Below are positions 1 through 11,949 of a DNA stretch of 64,000 nt, piece after piece. A program made the translations under genes and the position numbers. The notes under the pieces were generated by a model. That model ran no database searches. It saw only the letters and a program-made list of their open reading frames with translations, and was not told the DNA's origin. The DNA is from Hydractinia symbiolongicarpus (lineage: Eukaryota > Cnidaria > Hydrozoa > Anthoathecata > Hydractiniidae): NCBI RefSeq assembly GCF_029227915.1, contig NC_079878.1:27865501-27929500 (forward strand), given 5' to 3'. Within the stretch, counting starts at the first letter, position 1, and each line of letters starts with the position of its first letter.

Positions 1-373
1 TACTAGGTTGCATCCCTTTTACCAGTGAAACGATTGACTGTGGGACTTAAATGAACTAAATTTCGACTGTGAGCTGATAAATGTGATGAATGAGACGATT
101 GGAGTCTAAGAAATAACATTCTTCTTAATTTGACATGATTGCCGCAACTCAGCGATTACACTGGGCGCTGTGGTAGTGCTTCATTTAAAAACTTAGATAA
201 ATAAGTCATTTTTTACTGTGGGACCAATCTTAGCCGTTATCGCACGCTGAAAAAATAGCGGCACGTTTAAAAACTACATTTCGTTGACTTTTTAACGGTG
301 TCAGTCCGTTTGAGTTACAACGGTTACATCACATATTCGTCCCCACATGTATATAGGGATAATTTTTTGATAT
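1..373 (+). repeat. Reference monomer used for numbering
   Basis: This is the first complete unit, 373 bp from TACTAGG at 1 to the base before TACTAGG at 374. Its 3' end is of the CCCCACATGTATATAGGG type, and its 5' part carries CATCCCTTTTACCAGTG, a variant of the commoner CATCGCTTTTAACAGTG. It has a GTAGTGCTTC variant at 173-182 where most units have GTAGCGCTTC. All within-unit positions quoted elsewhere refer to this copy. Confidence 0.95.
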
Positions 374-767
374 TACTAGGTTGTATCGCTTTTAACAGTG
401 AAACGATTGACTGTGGGACTTAATTGAACTAACTTTAGACTGTTAACTGATAAATGTGATAAATGAGATAATTGGACCCCAAGAAATAACATTCCTCTTA
501 ATTTGACGTGATTGCTGGAATTCAGCGATTACACTGGGCGTTGTGGTAGCGCTTCATTTGAAAATTTAGGTAAATAAGCCATTTTTTACTGTGGGACGAA
601 ACCTAGCCTTTATCGCGCGCTTAATAAATAGGAACAGTTTAAAAAACTACATTTCATTGACTTTCTAACAGTATCAATCCGTTTGAGTTACAACGGTTGC
701 GTCACATATTCGTACCAACATGTATTTAGCGATATTTTTCTGATATTACTAGGTTGCCTCGCTCTTA

Positions 768-787
768 ACAGTGAAACAATTGACTGT
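768..787. repeat. Dyad III: ACAGT / ACTGT inverted pair
   Basis: ACAGT at 768-772 and its reverse complement ACTGT at 783-787 flank a 10-nt loop. The pair is present in most units that carry the TTAACAGTG form. Units with the TTACCAGTG form keep only CAGT/ACTG. No binding protein is known to me; the feature is pure sequence symmetry. Confidence 0.6.
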
Positions 788-910
788 GAGACTTAATTGA
801 ACTGATTCTGGACTGTGACCTTATAAATGTGATAAATGAGATAATTGGACTCCAAGGAAAAACGTTTTTCTTAGTCTGGCATGATTGTTGGAACTCAGCG
901 ATTTTACTGG

Positions 911-925
911 GCGCTGTGGCAGCGC
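911..925. repeat. Dyad I: GCGCT-5-AGCGC hairpin-like dyad
   Basis: GCGCT at 911-915 and AGCGC at 921-925 form a perfect 5-bp inverted repeat around a 5-nt loop (GTGGC here, GTGGT in most units). It recurs near position 165-179 of nearly every unit in both arms. The commonest variants change one stem base (GTAGTGC or GCGTTGTGG). It is the most G+C-rich stem in an otherwise A+T-rich monomer. Confidence 0.7.
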
Positions 926-1038
926 TTCATTTAAAAAGTAAATAAGTAAGTCATTTTTTACTCTGGGACAAATCCTAGCCGTTATCGCGCGCTGAAAAAA
1001 TAGAGACACTCTCGAAAACTGTTTTTCAATGAATTTCT

Positions 1039-1068
1039 AACGGTATCACTCCGTTTGAGTTACAACGG
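1039..1068. repeat. Dyad II: alternating AACGG / CCGTT / AACGG pentamers
   Basis: AACGG at 1039-1043, CCGTT at 1051-1055 and AACGG at 1064-1068 give three alternating complementary pentamers in 30 bp, so two mutually exclusive hairpins could form (7-nt or 8-nt loop). The right-hand pair (unit positions 306-323) is kept in most units. The left AACGG is often AACAG. A further CCGTT lies in the GCCGTTATCG block of most units. AACGG fits the known Myb core YAACKG; that match is inference only. Confidence 0.65.
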
Positions 1069-3724
1069 TTGCGTTATATATTCGTACCAACATGTATTTA
1101 GCGATATTTTTCTGATATTACTAGGTTACATCGCTTTTGACAGTGAAACGACTGACTGTGGGACTTAATTGAACTAACTTTGGACTGTGGGCTGATAAAT
1201 GTGATGAATGAGACGATTGGAGTCCAAGAAATAACATTCTTCTTAACTTGACATGATTGCCGCAACTCAGCGATTATACTAGGCGCTGCAGTAGCGCTTT
1301 ATTTAAAAACTTAGATAAATAAGTCAATCTTTACTGTGGGACCAACCCTGACCGTTAGCCCGCGCTGAAGAAATAGAGACATTCTCAAAAGCTACATTTC
1401 ATTGACCTCTTGGCGGTATCAATCCGTTTGAGTTACAACGGTTGGGTCACATATTCGTAACAACATGTATTTAGCGATATTTTTCTGATATTAATAGGTT
1501 GCATCCCTTTTACCAGTGAAACGATTGACTGTGGGACTTAAATGAACTAAATTTGGACTGTGAGCTGATCAATGTGGTGAATGAGACGAATGGAGTCCAA
1601 GAAATAACATTCTTCTTAATTTGACATGATTGCCGCAACTTAGCGATTACACTGGGCGCTGTGGTAGTGCTTCATTTAAAAACTTAGATAAAAAGCTATT
1701 TTTTACTGTGGGACGAAACCTAGCCTTTATCGCGCGCTTAATAAATTGGAACAGTTTCAAAAACTGCATTTCATTGACTTTCTAACAGTATCAATCCGTT
1801 TGAGTTACAACGGTTGCGTCACATATTCGTACCAACATGTATTTAGCGATATTTTTCTGATATTACTAGGTTGCATCGCTCTTAACAGTGAAAAATTGAC
1901 TGTGAGACTTAATTGAACTGATTCTGGACTGTGACCTTATAAATGTGATAAATGAGATAATTGGACTGCAAGGAAAAACGTTCTTCTTAGTCTGACATGA
2001 TTCTTGGAACTCAGCGATTTTACAGGGCACTGTGGCAGCGCTTCATTTAAAAAGTAAATAAGTAAGTCATTTTTTACTCTAAGACAAATCCTAGCCGTTA
2101 TCGCGCGCTGAAAAAATAGAGACACTTTCGAAAACTGTTTTTCAATGAATTACTAACGGTATCACTCCGTTTGAGTTACAACGGTTGCGTTATATATTCG
2201 TACCAACATGTATTTAGCGATATTTATCTGATATTACTAGGTTACATCGCTTTTAACAGTGAAACGACTGACTGTGGGACTTAATTGAACTAACTTTGGA
2301 CTGTGAGCTGATAAATGTGATGAATGAGACGATTGGAGTCCAAGAAATAACATTCTTCTTAACTTGACATAATTGCCGCAACTCAGCGATAATACTAGGC
2401 GCTGTAGTAGCGCTTCATTTAAAAACTTAGATAAATAAGTCATTCTTTACTGTGGGACCAACCCTGACCGTTAGCCCGCGCTGAAGAAATAGAGACATTC
2501 TCAAAAGCTACATTTCATTGACCTCTTGGCGGTATCAATCCGTTTGAGTTACAACGGTTGGGTCACATATTCGTAACAACATGTATTTAGCGATATTTTT
2601 CTGATATTACTAGGTTGCATCCCTTTTACCAGTGAAACGATTGACTGTGGGACTTAAATGAACTAACTTTGGACTGTGAGCTGATAAATGTGGTGAATGA
2701 GACGAATGGAGTCCAAGAAATAACATTCTTCTTAATTTGACATGATTGCCGCAACTTAGCGATTACACTGGGCGCTGTGGTAGTGCTTCATTTAAAAACT
2801 TAGATAAATAAGTCATTTTTTACTGTGGGACGAAACCTAGCCTTTATCGCGCGCTTAATAAATTGGAACAGTTTCAAAAACTGCATTTCATTGACTTTCT
2901 AACAGTATCAATCCGTTTGAGTTACAACGGTTGCGTCACATATTCGTACCAACATGTATTTAGCGATATTTTTCTGATATTACTAGGTTGCATCGCTCTT
3001 AACAGTGAAAAATTGACTTTGAGAGTTAATTGAACTGATTCTGGACTGTGACCTTATAAATGTGATAAATGAGATAATTGGACTCCAAGGAAAAACGTTC
3101 TTCTTAGTCTGACATGATTCTTGGAACTCAGCGATTTTACAGGGCGCTATCGCAGCGCTTCATTTAAAAAGTAAATAAGTAAGTCATTTTTTACTCTAAG
3201 AAAAATCCTAACCGTTATCGCGCGCTGAAAAAATAGAGACACTTTCGAAAACTGTTTTTCAATGAATTACTAACGGTATCACTCCGTTTGAGTTACAACG
3301 GTTGCGTTATATATTCGTACCAACATGTATTTAGCGATATTTATCTGATATTACTATGTTACATCGCTTTTAACAGTGAAACGACTGACTGTGGGACTTA
3401 ATTGAACAAACTTTGGACTGTGAGCTGATAAATGTGATGAATGAGAAGATTGGAGTCCAAGAAATAACATTCTTCTTAATTTGACATGTTTGCCGCAACT
3501 CAGCGATTACACTGGGCGCTGTGGTAGTGCTTCATTTAAAAACTTAGATAAATAAGTCATTTTTTACTTTGGGACCAATCCTAGCCGTTATCGCACGCTG
3601 AAGAAATAGCGACACGTTCAAAAACTACATTTCATTGACTTTTTAACGGTGTCAGTCCGTTTGAGTTACAACGGTTGCATCACATATTCGTCCCCACATG
3701 TATATAGGGATAATTTTCTGATAT

Positions 3725-4291
3725 TACTAGGTTGTATCGCTTTTAACAGTGAAACGATTGACTGTGGCACTTAAATGAACTGATTTTGGACTGTGACCTT
3801 ATAAATGCGATAAGTGAGACCATTGGATTCCAAGAAATAACATTCTTATTAACTTGACATGATTGCCGAAATTCAGCGATTACATGGCGCTGTGGTAGCG
3901 CTTCATTCAAAAATTAAGATAAAAAAGTCATTTTTTACTGTGGGACAAATCCTAGGCGTTAGCGCGCTGCAGAAATACAGACAGTTTCAAATATTACATT
4001 TCAATGACTTTCTAACAGTATCAGTCTGTTTGAGTGACATCGGTTCCGTCACATATTGCTGGAACCTCAGCGATTACACTGGGCGCTGTGGTAGCGCTTC
4101 ATTTAAAAATTTAAGTAAATAAGTGATTTTTTACTGTGGGACCAATCCTAGTCGTTATCGCACGCTGAAGAAACAGCGGCACGTTCAAAAACTACATTTC
4201 ATTGACTTTTTAACGGTGACAGTCCGTTTGAGTTACAACGGTTGCATCACATATTCGTCCCCACATGTATATAGGGATAATTTTCTGATAT
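3725..4291 (+). repeat. Composite 1.5x unit, 567 bp
   Basis: The unit runs normally to CACATATT (about 4057), then jumps back to GCTGGAACCTCAGCG, that is from monomer position about 337 to about 141. It then continues to a normal end. The first part has diagnostic changes: GATTACATGGCGC (3 bases shorter than normal), CCTAGGCGTTAGCGCGCTG, TACAGACAG and GTGACATCGG. The first copy of dyad II is degenerate (CTGTT...ATCGG); the second is intact. Confidence 0.9.
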
Positions 4292-5779
4292 TACTAGGTT
4301 GTATCGCTTTTAACAGTGAAGCGATTGACTGTGGGACTTAATTGAACTAACTTTAGACTGGTAACTGATCAATGTGATAAATGAGATAATTGAACCCCAA
4401 GAAATAACATTCTTCTTAATTTGACGTGATTGCTGGAATTCAGCGATTACACTGGGCGTTGTGGTAGTGCTTCATTTAAAAACTTAGATAAATAAGTCAT
4501 TTTTTACTTTGGGACCAATCCTAGCCGTTATGGTACGCTGAAGAAATAGCGACCCGTTCAAAAACTACATTTCATTGACTTTTTAACGGTGTCAGTCCGT
4601 TTGAGTTACCGCGGTTGCATCACATATTCGTCCCCACATGTATATAGGGATAATTTTCTGATATTACTAGGTTGTATCGCTTTTAACAGTGAAACGATTG
4701 ACTGTGGCACTTAAATGAACTGATTTTGGACTGTGATCTTATAAATGCGATAAGTGAGACCATTGGATTCCAAGAAATAACATTCTTATTAACTTGACAT
4801 GATTGCCGAAATTCAGCGATTACATGGCGCTGTGGTAGCGCTTCATTTAAAAATTAAGATAAAAAAGTCATTTTTTACTGTGGGACGAAACCTAGCCTTT
4901 ATCGCGCGCTTAATAAATTGGAACAGTTTCAAAAACTGCATTTCATTGACTTTCTAACAGTATCAATCCGTTTGAGTTACAACGGTTGCGTCACATATTC
5001 GTACCAACATGTATTTAGCGATATTTTTCTGATATTACTAGGTTGCATCGCTCTTAACAGTGAAAAATTGACTGTGAGACTTAATTGAACTGATTCTGGA
5101 CTGTGACCTTATAAATGTGATAAATGAGATAATTGGACTCCAAGGAAAAACGTTCTTCTTAGTCTGACATGATTCTTGGAACTCAGCGATTTTACAGGGC
5201 GCTGTGGCAACGCTTCATTTAAAAAGTAAATAAGTAAGTCATTTTTTACTCTAAGACAAATCCTAGCCGTTATCGCGCGCTGAAAAAATAGAGACACTTT
5301 CGAAAACTGTTTTTCAATGAATTACTAACGGTATCACTCCGTTTGAGTTACAACGGCTGCGTTATATATTCGTACCAACATGTATTTAGCGATGTTTATC
5401 TGATATTACTAGGTTACATCGCTTTTAACAGTGAAATGACTGACTGTGGGACTTAATTGAACTAACTTTGGACTGTGAGCTGATAAATGTGATGAATGAG
5501 ACGATTGGAGTCCAAGAAATAACATTCTTCTTAATTTGACATGTTTGCCGCAACTCAGCTATTACACTGGGAGCTGTGGTAGTGCTTCATTTAAAAACTT
5601 GAATAAATAAGTCATTTTTTACTTTGGGACCAATCCTAGCCGTTATCGCACGCTGAAGAAATAGCGGCACGTTCAAAAACTACATTTCATTGACTTTTTA
5701 ACGGTGTCAGTCCGTTTGAGTTACAACGGTTGCATCACATATTCGTCCCCACATGTATATAGGGATAATTTTCTGATAT

Positions 5780-6345
5780 TACTAGGTTGTATCGCTTTTA
5801 ACAGTGAAACGATTGACTGTGGCACTTAAATGAACTGATTTTGGACTGTGACCTTATAAATGCTATAAGTGAGACCATTGGATTCCAAGAAATAACATTC
5901 TTCTTAACTTGACATGATTGCCGAAATTCAGCGATTACATGGCGCTGTGGTAGCGCTTCATTTAAAAATTAAGATAAAAAAGTCATTTTTTACTGTGGGA
6001 CAAATCCTAGGCGTTAGCGCGCTGCAGAAATACAGACAGTTTCAAATATTACATTTCAATGACTTTCTAACAGTATCAGTCTGTTTGAGTGACATCGGTT
6101 CCGTCACATATTGCTGGAACTCAGCGATTACACTGGGCGCTGTGGTAGCGCTTCATTTAGAAATTTAAGTAAATAAGTGATTTTTTACTGTGGGACCAAT
6201 CCTAGTCCTTATCGCACGCTGAAGAAACAGCGGCACGTTCAAAAACTACATTTCATTGACTTTTTAACGGTGACAGTCCGTTTGAGTTACAACGGTTGCA
6301 TCACATATTCGTCCCCACATGTATATAGGGATAATTTGCTGATAT
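5780..6345 (+). repeat. Composite 1.5x unit, 566 bp
   Basis: Same junction CATATT/GCTGGAACTCAGCG as the 3725 copy, without its extra C. The 84-codon open frame spanning the junction is intact here but is a by-product of the repeat. Confidence 0.9.
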
Positions 6346-7835
6346 TACTAGGTTGTACCGCTTTTAACAGTGAAGCGATTGACTGTGGGACTTAATTGAA
6401 CTAACTTTAGACTGTTAACTGATAAATGTGATAAATGAGATAATTTAACCCCAAGAAATAACATTCTTCTTAATTTGACGTGATTGCTGGAATTCAGCGA
6501 TTACACGGGGCGTTGTGGTAGCGCTTCATTTGAAAATTTAGATAAATAAGCCATTTTTTACTGTGGGACGAAACATAGCCGTTATCGCGCGCTTAATAAA
6601 TAGGAACAGTTTCAAAAACTACATTTCATTGACTTTCTAACAGTATCAATCCGTTTGAGTTACAACGGTTGCGTCACATATTCGTACCAACATGTACTTA
6701 GCGATATTTTTCTGATATTACTAGGTTGCATCGCTCTTAACAGTGAAACAATTGACTGTGAGACTTAATTGAACTGATTCTGGACTGTGACCTTATAAAT
6801 GTGATGAATGAGATAATTGTACTCCAAGGAAAAGCGTTCTTCTTAGTCTGACATGATTCTTGGAACTCAGCGATTTTACAGGGCGCTGTGGCAGCGCTTC
6901 ATTTAAAAAGTAATTAAGTAAGTCATTTTGTATTGTGGGACAAATCCTAGCCGTTATCGCGCGCTGAAGAAATAGAGAGAGCTTCAAAAACTACTTTTCA
7001 TTGACTTGTTGGCGGTGTCAATCCGTTTGAGTTACAACGGTTGCGTCACATATTCGTACCCTTATGTATATAGTGATATTTTCGGATATTACTAAGTTAT
7101 ATAGCTTTAAACAGTGAAGCGATTGACTGTGGGACTTAATTGAACTAACTTTGGACTGTGACCTGATAAATGTGATAAATGAAACAATTGGACTCCGAGA
7201 AATAACATTCTTCTTAACTTGACATGATTGCCGCAACTCAGCGATTACACTGGGCGCTGTGGTAGCGCTTCATATAAAAATTTAAGTAAATAAGTCATTT
7301 TTTACTGTGGAACCAATCCTAGCCGTTATCGCGCGCTGAAAAAATAGAGACACTTTCGAAAACTGTTTTTCAATGAATTACTAACAGTATCACTCCGTTT
7401 GAGTTACAACGGTTGCGTTATATATTCGTACCAACATGTATTTAGCGATTTTTATTTGATATTACTAGGTTACATCGCTTTTAACAGTGAAACGACTGAC
7501 TGTGGGAATTAATTGAACTAACTTTAGACTGTGAGCTGTTAAATGTGATTAATGAGACGATTGGAGTCCAAGAAATAACATTCTTCTTAATTTGACATGT
7601 TTGCCGCAACTCAGCGATTACACTGGGCGCTGTGGTAGTGCTTCATTTAAAAACTTAGATAAATAAGTCATTTTTTACTTTGGGACCAATCCTAGCCGTT
7701 ATCGCACGCTGAAGAAATAGCGGCACGTTCAAAAACTACATTTCATTGACTTTTTAACGGTGTCAGTCCGTTTGAGTTACAACGGTTGCATCAAATATTC
7801 GTCCCCACATGTATATAGTGATAATTTTCTGATAT

Positions 7836-8401
7836 TACTAGGTTGTATCGCTTTTAACAGTGAAACGATTGACGCTGGCACTTAAATGAACTGATTTTGG
7901 ACTGTGACCTTATAAATGCGATAAGTGAGACCATTGGATTCCAAGAAATAACATTCTTCTTAACTTGACATGATTGCCGAAATTCAGCGATTACATGGCG
8001 CTGTGGTAGCGCTTCATTTGAAAATTAAGATAAGAAAGTCATTTTTTACTGTGGGACAAATCCTAGGCGTTAGCGCGCTGAAGAAATACAGACAGTTTCA
8101 AATATTACATTTCAATGACTTTCTAACAGTATCAGTCTGTTTGAGTGACATCGGTTCCGACACATATTGCCGGAACTCAGCGATTACACTGGGCGCTGTG
8201 GTAGCGCTTCATTTAAAAATTTAAGTAAAAAAGTCATTTTTTACTGTGGGACCAATCCTAGCCGTTATCGCACGCTGAAGAAACAGCGGCACGTTCAAAA
8301 ACTACATTTCATTGACTTTTTAACGGTGCCAGTCCGTTTGAGTTACAACGGTTGCATCACATATTCGTCCCCACATGTATATAGGGATAATTTTCTGATA
8401 T
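7836..8401 (+). repeat. Composite 1.5x unit, 566 bp
   Basis: The junction reads CATATT/GCCGGAACTCAGCG. It carries GACGCTGGCACTTAA in place of GACTGTGGCACTTAA, a private variant shared only with the copy at 13440. This supports direct descent of one from the other. Confidence 0.9.
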
Positions 8402-9148
8402 TACTAGGTTGTATCGCTTTTAACAGTGACGCGATTGACTGTGGGACTTAATTGAACTAACTTTAGACTGTTAACTGATAAATGTGATAAATGAGACAGT
8501 TGGACTCCGAGAAATAACATTCTTCTTAACTTGACATGATTGCCGCAACTCCGCGATTACACTGGGCGCTGTGGTAGCGCTTCATATAAAAATTTAAGTA
8601 AATAAGTCATTTTTTACTGTGGAACCAATCCTAGCCGTTATCGCGCGCTAAAAAAAATAGAGACACTTTCGAAAACTGTTTTTCAATGAATTACTAACGG
8701 TATCACTCCGTTTGAGTTACAACGGTTGCGTTATATATTCGTACCAACATGTATTTAGCGATATTTATCTGATATTACTAGGTTACATCGCTTTTAACAG
8801 TGAAACGACTGACTGTGGGACTTAATTGAACTAACTTTGTACTGTGAGCTGATAAATGTGGTGAATGGGACAAATGGAGTCCAAGGAATAACATTCTTCT
8901 TAATTTGACATGTTTGCCGCAACTCACCGATTACACTGGGCGCTGTGGTAGTGCTTCATTTAAAAACTTAGATAAATAAGTCATTTTTTACTTTGGGACA
9001 AATCCTAGCCGTTATCGCACGCTGAAGAAATAGCGGCACGTTCAAAAACTACATTTCATTGACTTTTTAACGGTGTCAGTCCGTTTGAGTTACAACGGTT
9101 GCATCACATATTCGTCCCCACATGTATATAGGGATAATTTTCTGATAT
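7836..9148 (+). repeat. Composite plus two units, 1313-bp block
   Basis: Units start at 7836 (composite), 8402 and 8776, and the next composite begins at 9149. The same composite + 2 arrangement, with different unit types, forms the 1316-bp HOR on the right arm at 37970-40601. Confidence 0.75.
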
Positions 9149-9714
9149 TACTAGGTTGTATCGTTTTTAACAGTGAAAGGATTGACTGTGGCACTTAAAT
9201 GAACTGATTTTGGACTGTGACCTTATAAATGCGATAAGTGAGACCATTGGATTCCAAGAAATAACATTCTTCTTAACTTGACATGATTGCCGAAATTCAG
9301 CGATTACATGGCGCTGTGGTAGCGCTTCATTTAAAAATTAAGATAAAAAAGTCATTTTTTACTGTGGGACAAATCCTAGGCGTTAGCGCGCTGAAGAAAT
9401 ACAGACAGTTTCAAATATTACATTTCAATGACTTTCTAACAGTATCAGTCTGTTTGAGTGACATCGGTTCCGACACATATTGCCGGAACTCAGCGATTAC
9501 ACTGGGCGCTGTGGTAGCGCTTCATTTAAAAATTTAAGTAAATAAGTCATTTTTTACTGTGGGACCAATCCTAGCCGTTATCGCACGCTGAAGAAACAGC
9601 GGCACGTTCAAAAACTACATTTCATTGACTTTTTAACGGTGACAGTCCGTTTGAGTTACAACGGTTGCATCACATATTCGTCCCCACATGTATATAGGGA
9701 TAATTTTCTGATAT
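9149..9714 (+). repeat. Composite 1.5x unit, 566 bp
   Basis: Junction and diagnostic variants match the 7836 copy. Here the text before the junction is GACACATATTGCCGG. It pairs with the copy at 14380 in the offset duplication described below. Confidence 0.9.
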
Positions 9715-11949
9715 TACTAGGTTGCATTGCTTTTAACAGTGAAGCGATTGACTGTGGGACTTAATTGAACTAACTTTAGACTGTTAACTGATAAATGTGA
9801 TAAATGAGATAATTGAACACCAAGAAATAACATTCTTCTTAATTTGACGTGATTGCTGGAATTCAGCGATTACACTGGGCGTTGTGGTAGCGCTTCATTT
9901 GAAAATTTAGATAAATAAGCCATTTTTTACTGTGGGACGAAACATAGGCGTTATTGCATGCTTAATAAATAGGAACAGTTTCAAAAAATACATTTCATTG
10001 ACTTTCTAACAGTATCAATCCGTTTGAGTTACAACGGTTGCGTCACATATTCGTACCAACATGTATTTAGCGATATTTTTCTGATATTACTAGGTTGCAT
10101 CGCTCTTAACAGTGAAACAATTGACTGTGGGACTTAATTGAACTGATTCTGGACTGTGACCTTATAAATGTGATGAATGAGATAATTGTACTCCAAGGAA
10201 AAACGTTCCTCTTAGTCTGACATGATTCTTGGAACTCAGCGATTTTACAGGGCGCTGTGGCAGCGCTTCATTTAAAAAGTAATTAAGTAAGTCATTTTTT
10301 ACTGTGGGACAAATCCTAGCCGTTATCGCGCGCTGAAGAAATAGAGAGAGCTTCAAAAACTACTTTTCATTGACTTGTTGGCGGTATCAATCCGTTTGAG
10401 TTACAACGGTTGCGTCACATATTCGTACCATTATGTATATAGTGATATTTTCGGATATTACTAGGTTGTATCGCTTTTAACAGTGAAGCGATTGACTGTG
10501 GGACTTAATTGGACTGATTCTAGACTGTGACCTTATAAATGAGATAAATGAGATAATCGGAGTCCAAGAAATAACATTCTTCTTAACTTGACATGATTGC
10601 CGCAACTCAGCGATTACACTCGGCGCTGTGGTAGTGCTTCATTTAAAAACTTAGATAAATAAGTCATTTTTTACTGTGGGACCAATCCTAGCCGTTATCG
10701 CACGCTGAAGAAATAGCGGCACGTTCAAAAACTACATTTCATTGACTTGTTGGCGGTATCAATCCGTTTGAGTTACAACGGTTGCGTCACATATTCGTAC
10801 CATTATGTATATAGTGATATTTTCGGATATTACTAAGTTATATAGCTTGAAACAGTGAAGCGATTGACTGTGGGACTTAATTGAACTAACTTTGGACTGT
10901 GACCTGATAAATGTGATAAATAAGACAATTGGACTCCGAGTAATAACATTCTTCTTAACTTGACATGATTGCCGGAACTCAGCGATTACACTGGGCGCTG
11001 TGGTAGCGCTTCATTTAAAAATTTAAATAATTAAGTCATTTTTTACTGTGGAACCAATCCTAGCCGTTATCGCGCGCGGAAAAAATAAAGACACTTTCGA
11101 AAACTGTTTTTCAATGAATTTCTAACGGTATCACTCCGTTTGAGTTACAACGGTTGGGTCACATATTCGTAACAACATGTATTTAGCGATATTTATCTGA
11201 TATTACTAGGTTACATCGCTTTTAACAGTGAAACGACTGACTGTGGGACTTAATTGAACTAACTTTGGATTGTGAGCTGATAAATGTGATGAATGAGACG
11301 ATTGAAGTCCAAGAAATAACATTCTTTTTAATTTGACATGATTGCCGCAACTCAGCGATTACACTGGGCGCTGTGGTAGTGCTTCATTTAAAAACTTAGA
11401 TAAATAAGTCATTTTTTACTGTGGGACCAATCCTAGCCGTTATCGTACGCTGAAGAAATAGCGGCACGTTCAAAAACTACATTTCATTTACTTTTTAACG
11501 GTGTCAGTCCGTTTGAGTTACAACGGTTGCATCACATATTCGTCCCCACATGTATATAGGGATAATTTTCTGATATTACTAGGTTGTATCGCTTTTAACA
11601 GTGAAACGATTGACCGTGGGACTTAATTGTACTGATTCTAGACTGTGACCTTCTAAATGTGGTAAATGAGATACTTGGAGTCCAAGAAATAACGTTCTTC
11701 TTAACTTGACATGATTGCCGCAACTCAGCAATTACACTGGGCGCTGTGGTAGCGCTTCATTTAAAAACTTAGATAAATAAGTCATTCTTTACTGTGGGAC
11801 CAATCTTAGCCGTTATCGCACGCTGAAGAAATAGCGACACGTTCAAAAACTACATTTCATTGACTTTTTAACGGTGTCAGTCCGTTTGAGTTACAACGGT
11901 TGCATCTCATATTCGTCCCCACATGTATATAGGGATAATTTTCTGATAT
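9715..11949 (+). repeat. Six ordinary satellite units
   Basis: Unit starts are 9715, 10088, 10459, 10831, 11204 and 11577. 9715 and 10088 resemble 6346 and 6719. 10088 and 10459 reappear at 16065 and 16436 (offset 5977), and 11204 reappears at 17182 (offset 5978), including the shared CATTCTTTTTAATTTG variant. Nothing other than satellite is present. Confidence 0.85.

Larger units (their letters stand above)
374..3724 (+). repeat. 3-unit HOR, ~1117 bp, three copies
   Basis: Unit starts are 374, 747, 1119 / 1492, 1864, 2235 / 2608, 2981, 3352. Units 747, 1864 and 2981 share CTCTTAACAGTGAAA, GATTCTGGACTGTGACC and a GAAAAACGTT block, and lie exactly 1117 bp apart. Units 374, 1492 and 2608 share GACGAAACCTAGCCTTTATCG in their second halves. 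Units 1119 and 2235 share CAACCCTGACCGTTAGCCCGC. The third copy changes type in the second half of unit 3352, which becomes the CCCCACATG subfamily. The order of types therefore repeats as a trimer before it decays. Confidence 0.88.
3725..7835 (+). repeat. 5-unit HOR with composite, ~2055 bp, two copies
   Basis: Copy one starts at 3725 (composite), 4292, 4665, 5036, 5407. Copy two starts at 5780 (composite), 6346, 6719, 7090, 7463, and the next composite begins at 7836. Copy lengths are 2055 and 2056 bp. The composites and the units after them (4292 and 6346) are nearly the same. Inner units differ in type: 5036 matches the 747/1864 class, while 7090 carries the CATTATGTATATAGTG-derived boundary TATTACTAAGTTATA. 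The copies have therefore exchanged single units since duplication. Confidence 0.8.

Noticed and set aside
165-179. Rho-independent terminator (GC stem)
   Set aside because: The GCGCT/AGCGC stem is only 5 bp, not followed by a T-run on the right side, and lies in eukaryotic-type satellite without genes.
1-373. CENP-B box within the monomer
   Set aside because: I looked for the TTCG....A..CGGG core on both strands of several units and found no adequate match.
821-1009. 62-68-codon frames on the minus strand of ordinary units (also at 1937, 5109, 6793, 10162, 12397, 16139, 32587)
   Set aside because: They are short chance frames in the same register of the repeat, and differ in length and ending between near-identical units. 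No coding evidence.
3859-4122. Open frame of about 84 codons spanning the composite junction, repeated in several composites (also near 5914, 7970, 9283, 13574, 14514, 21060)
   Set aside because: It recurs only because the satellite recurs. It is broken by +1 and +2 changes in the 568-569-bp composites and in those of the right arm, starts within satellite text, and shows no protein motif. Not called as a gene.
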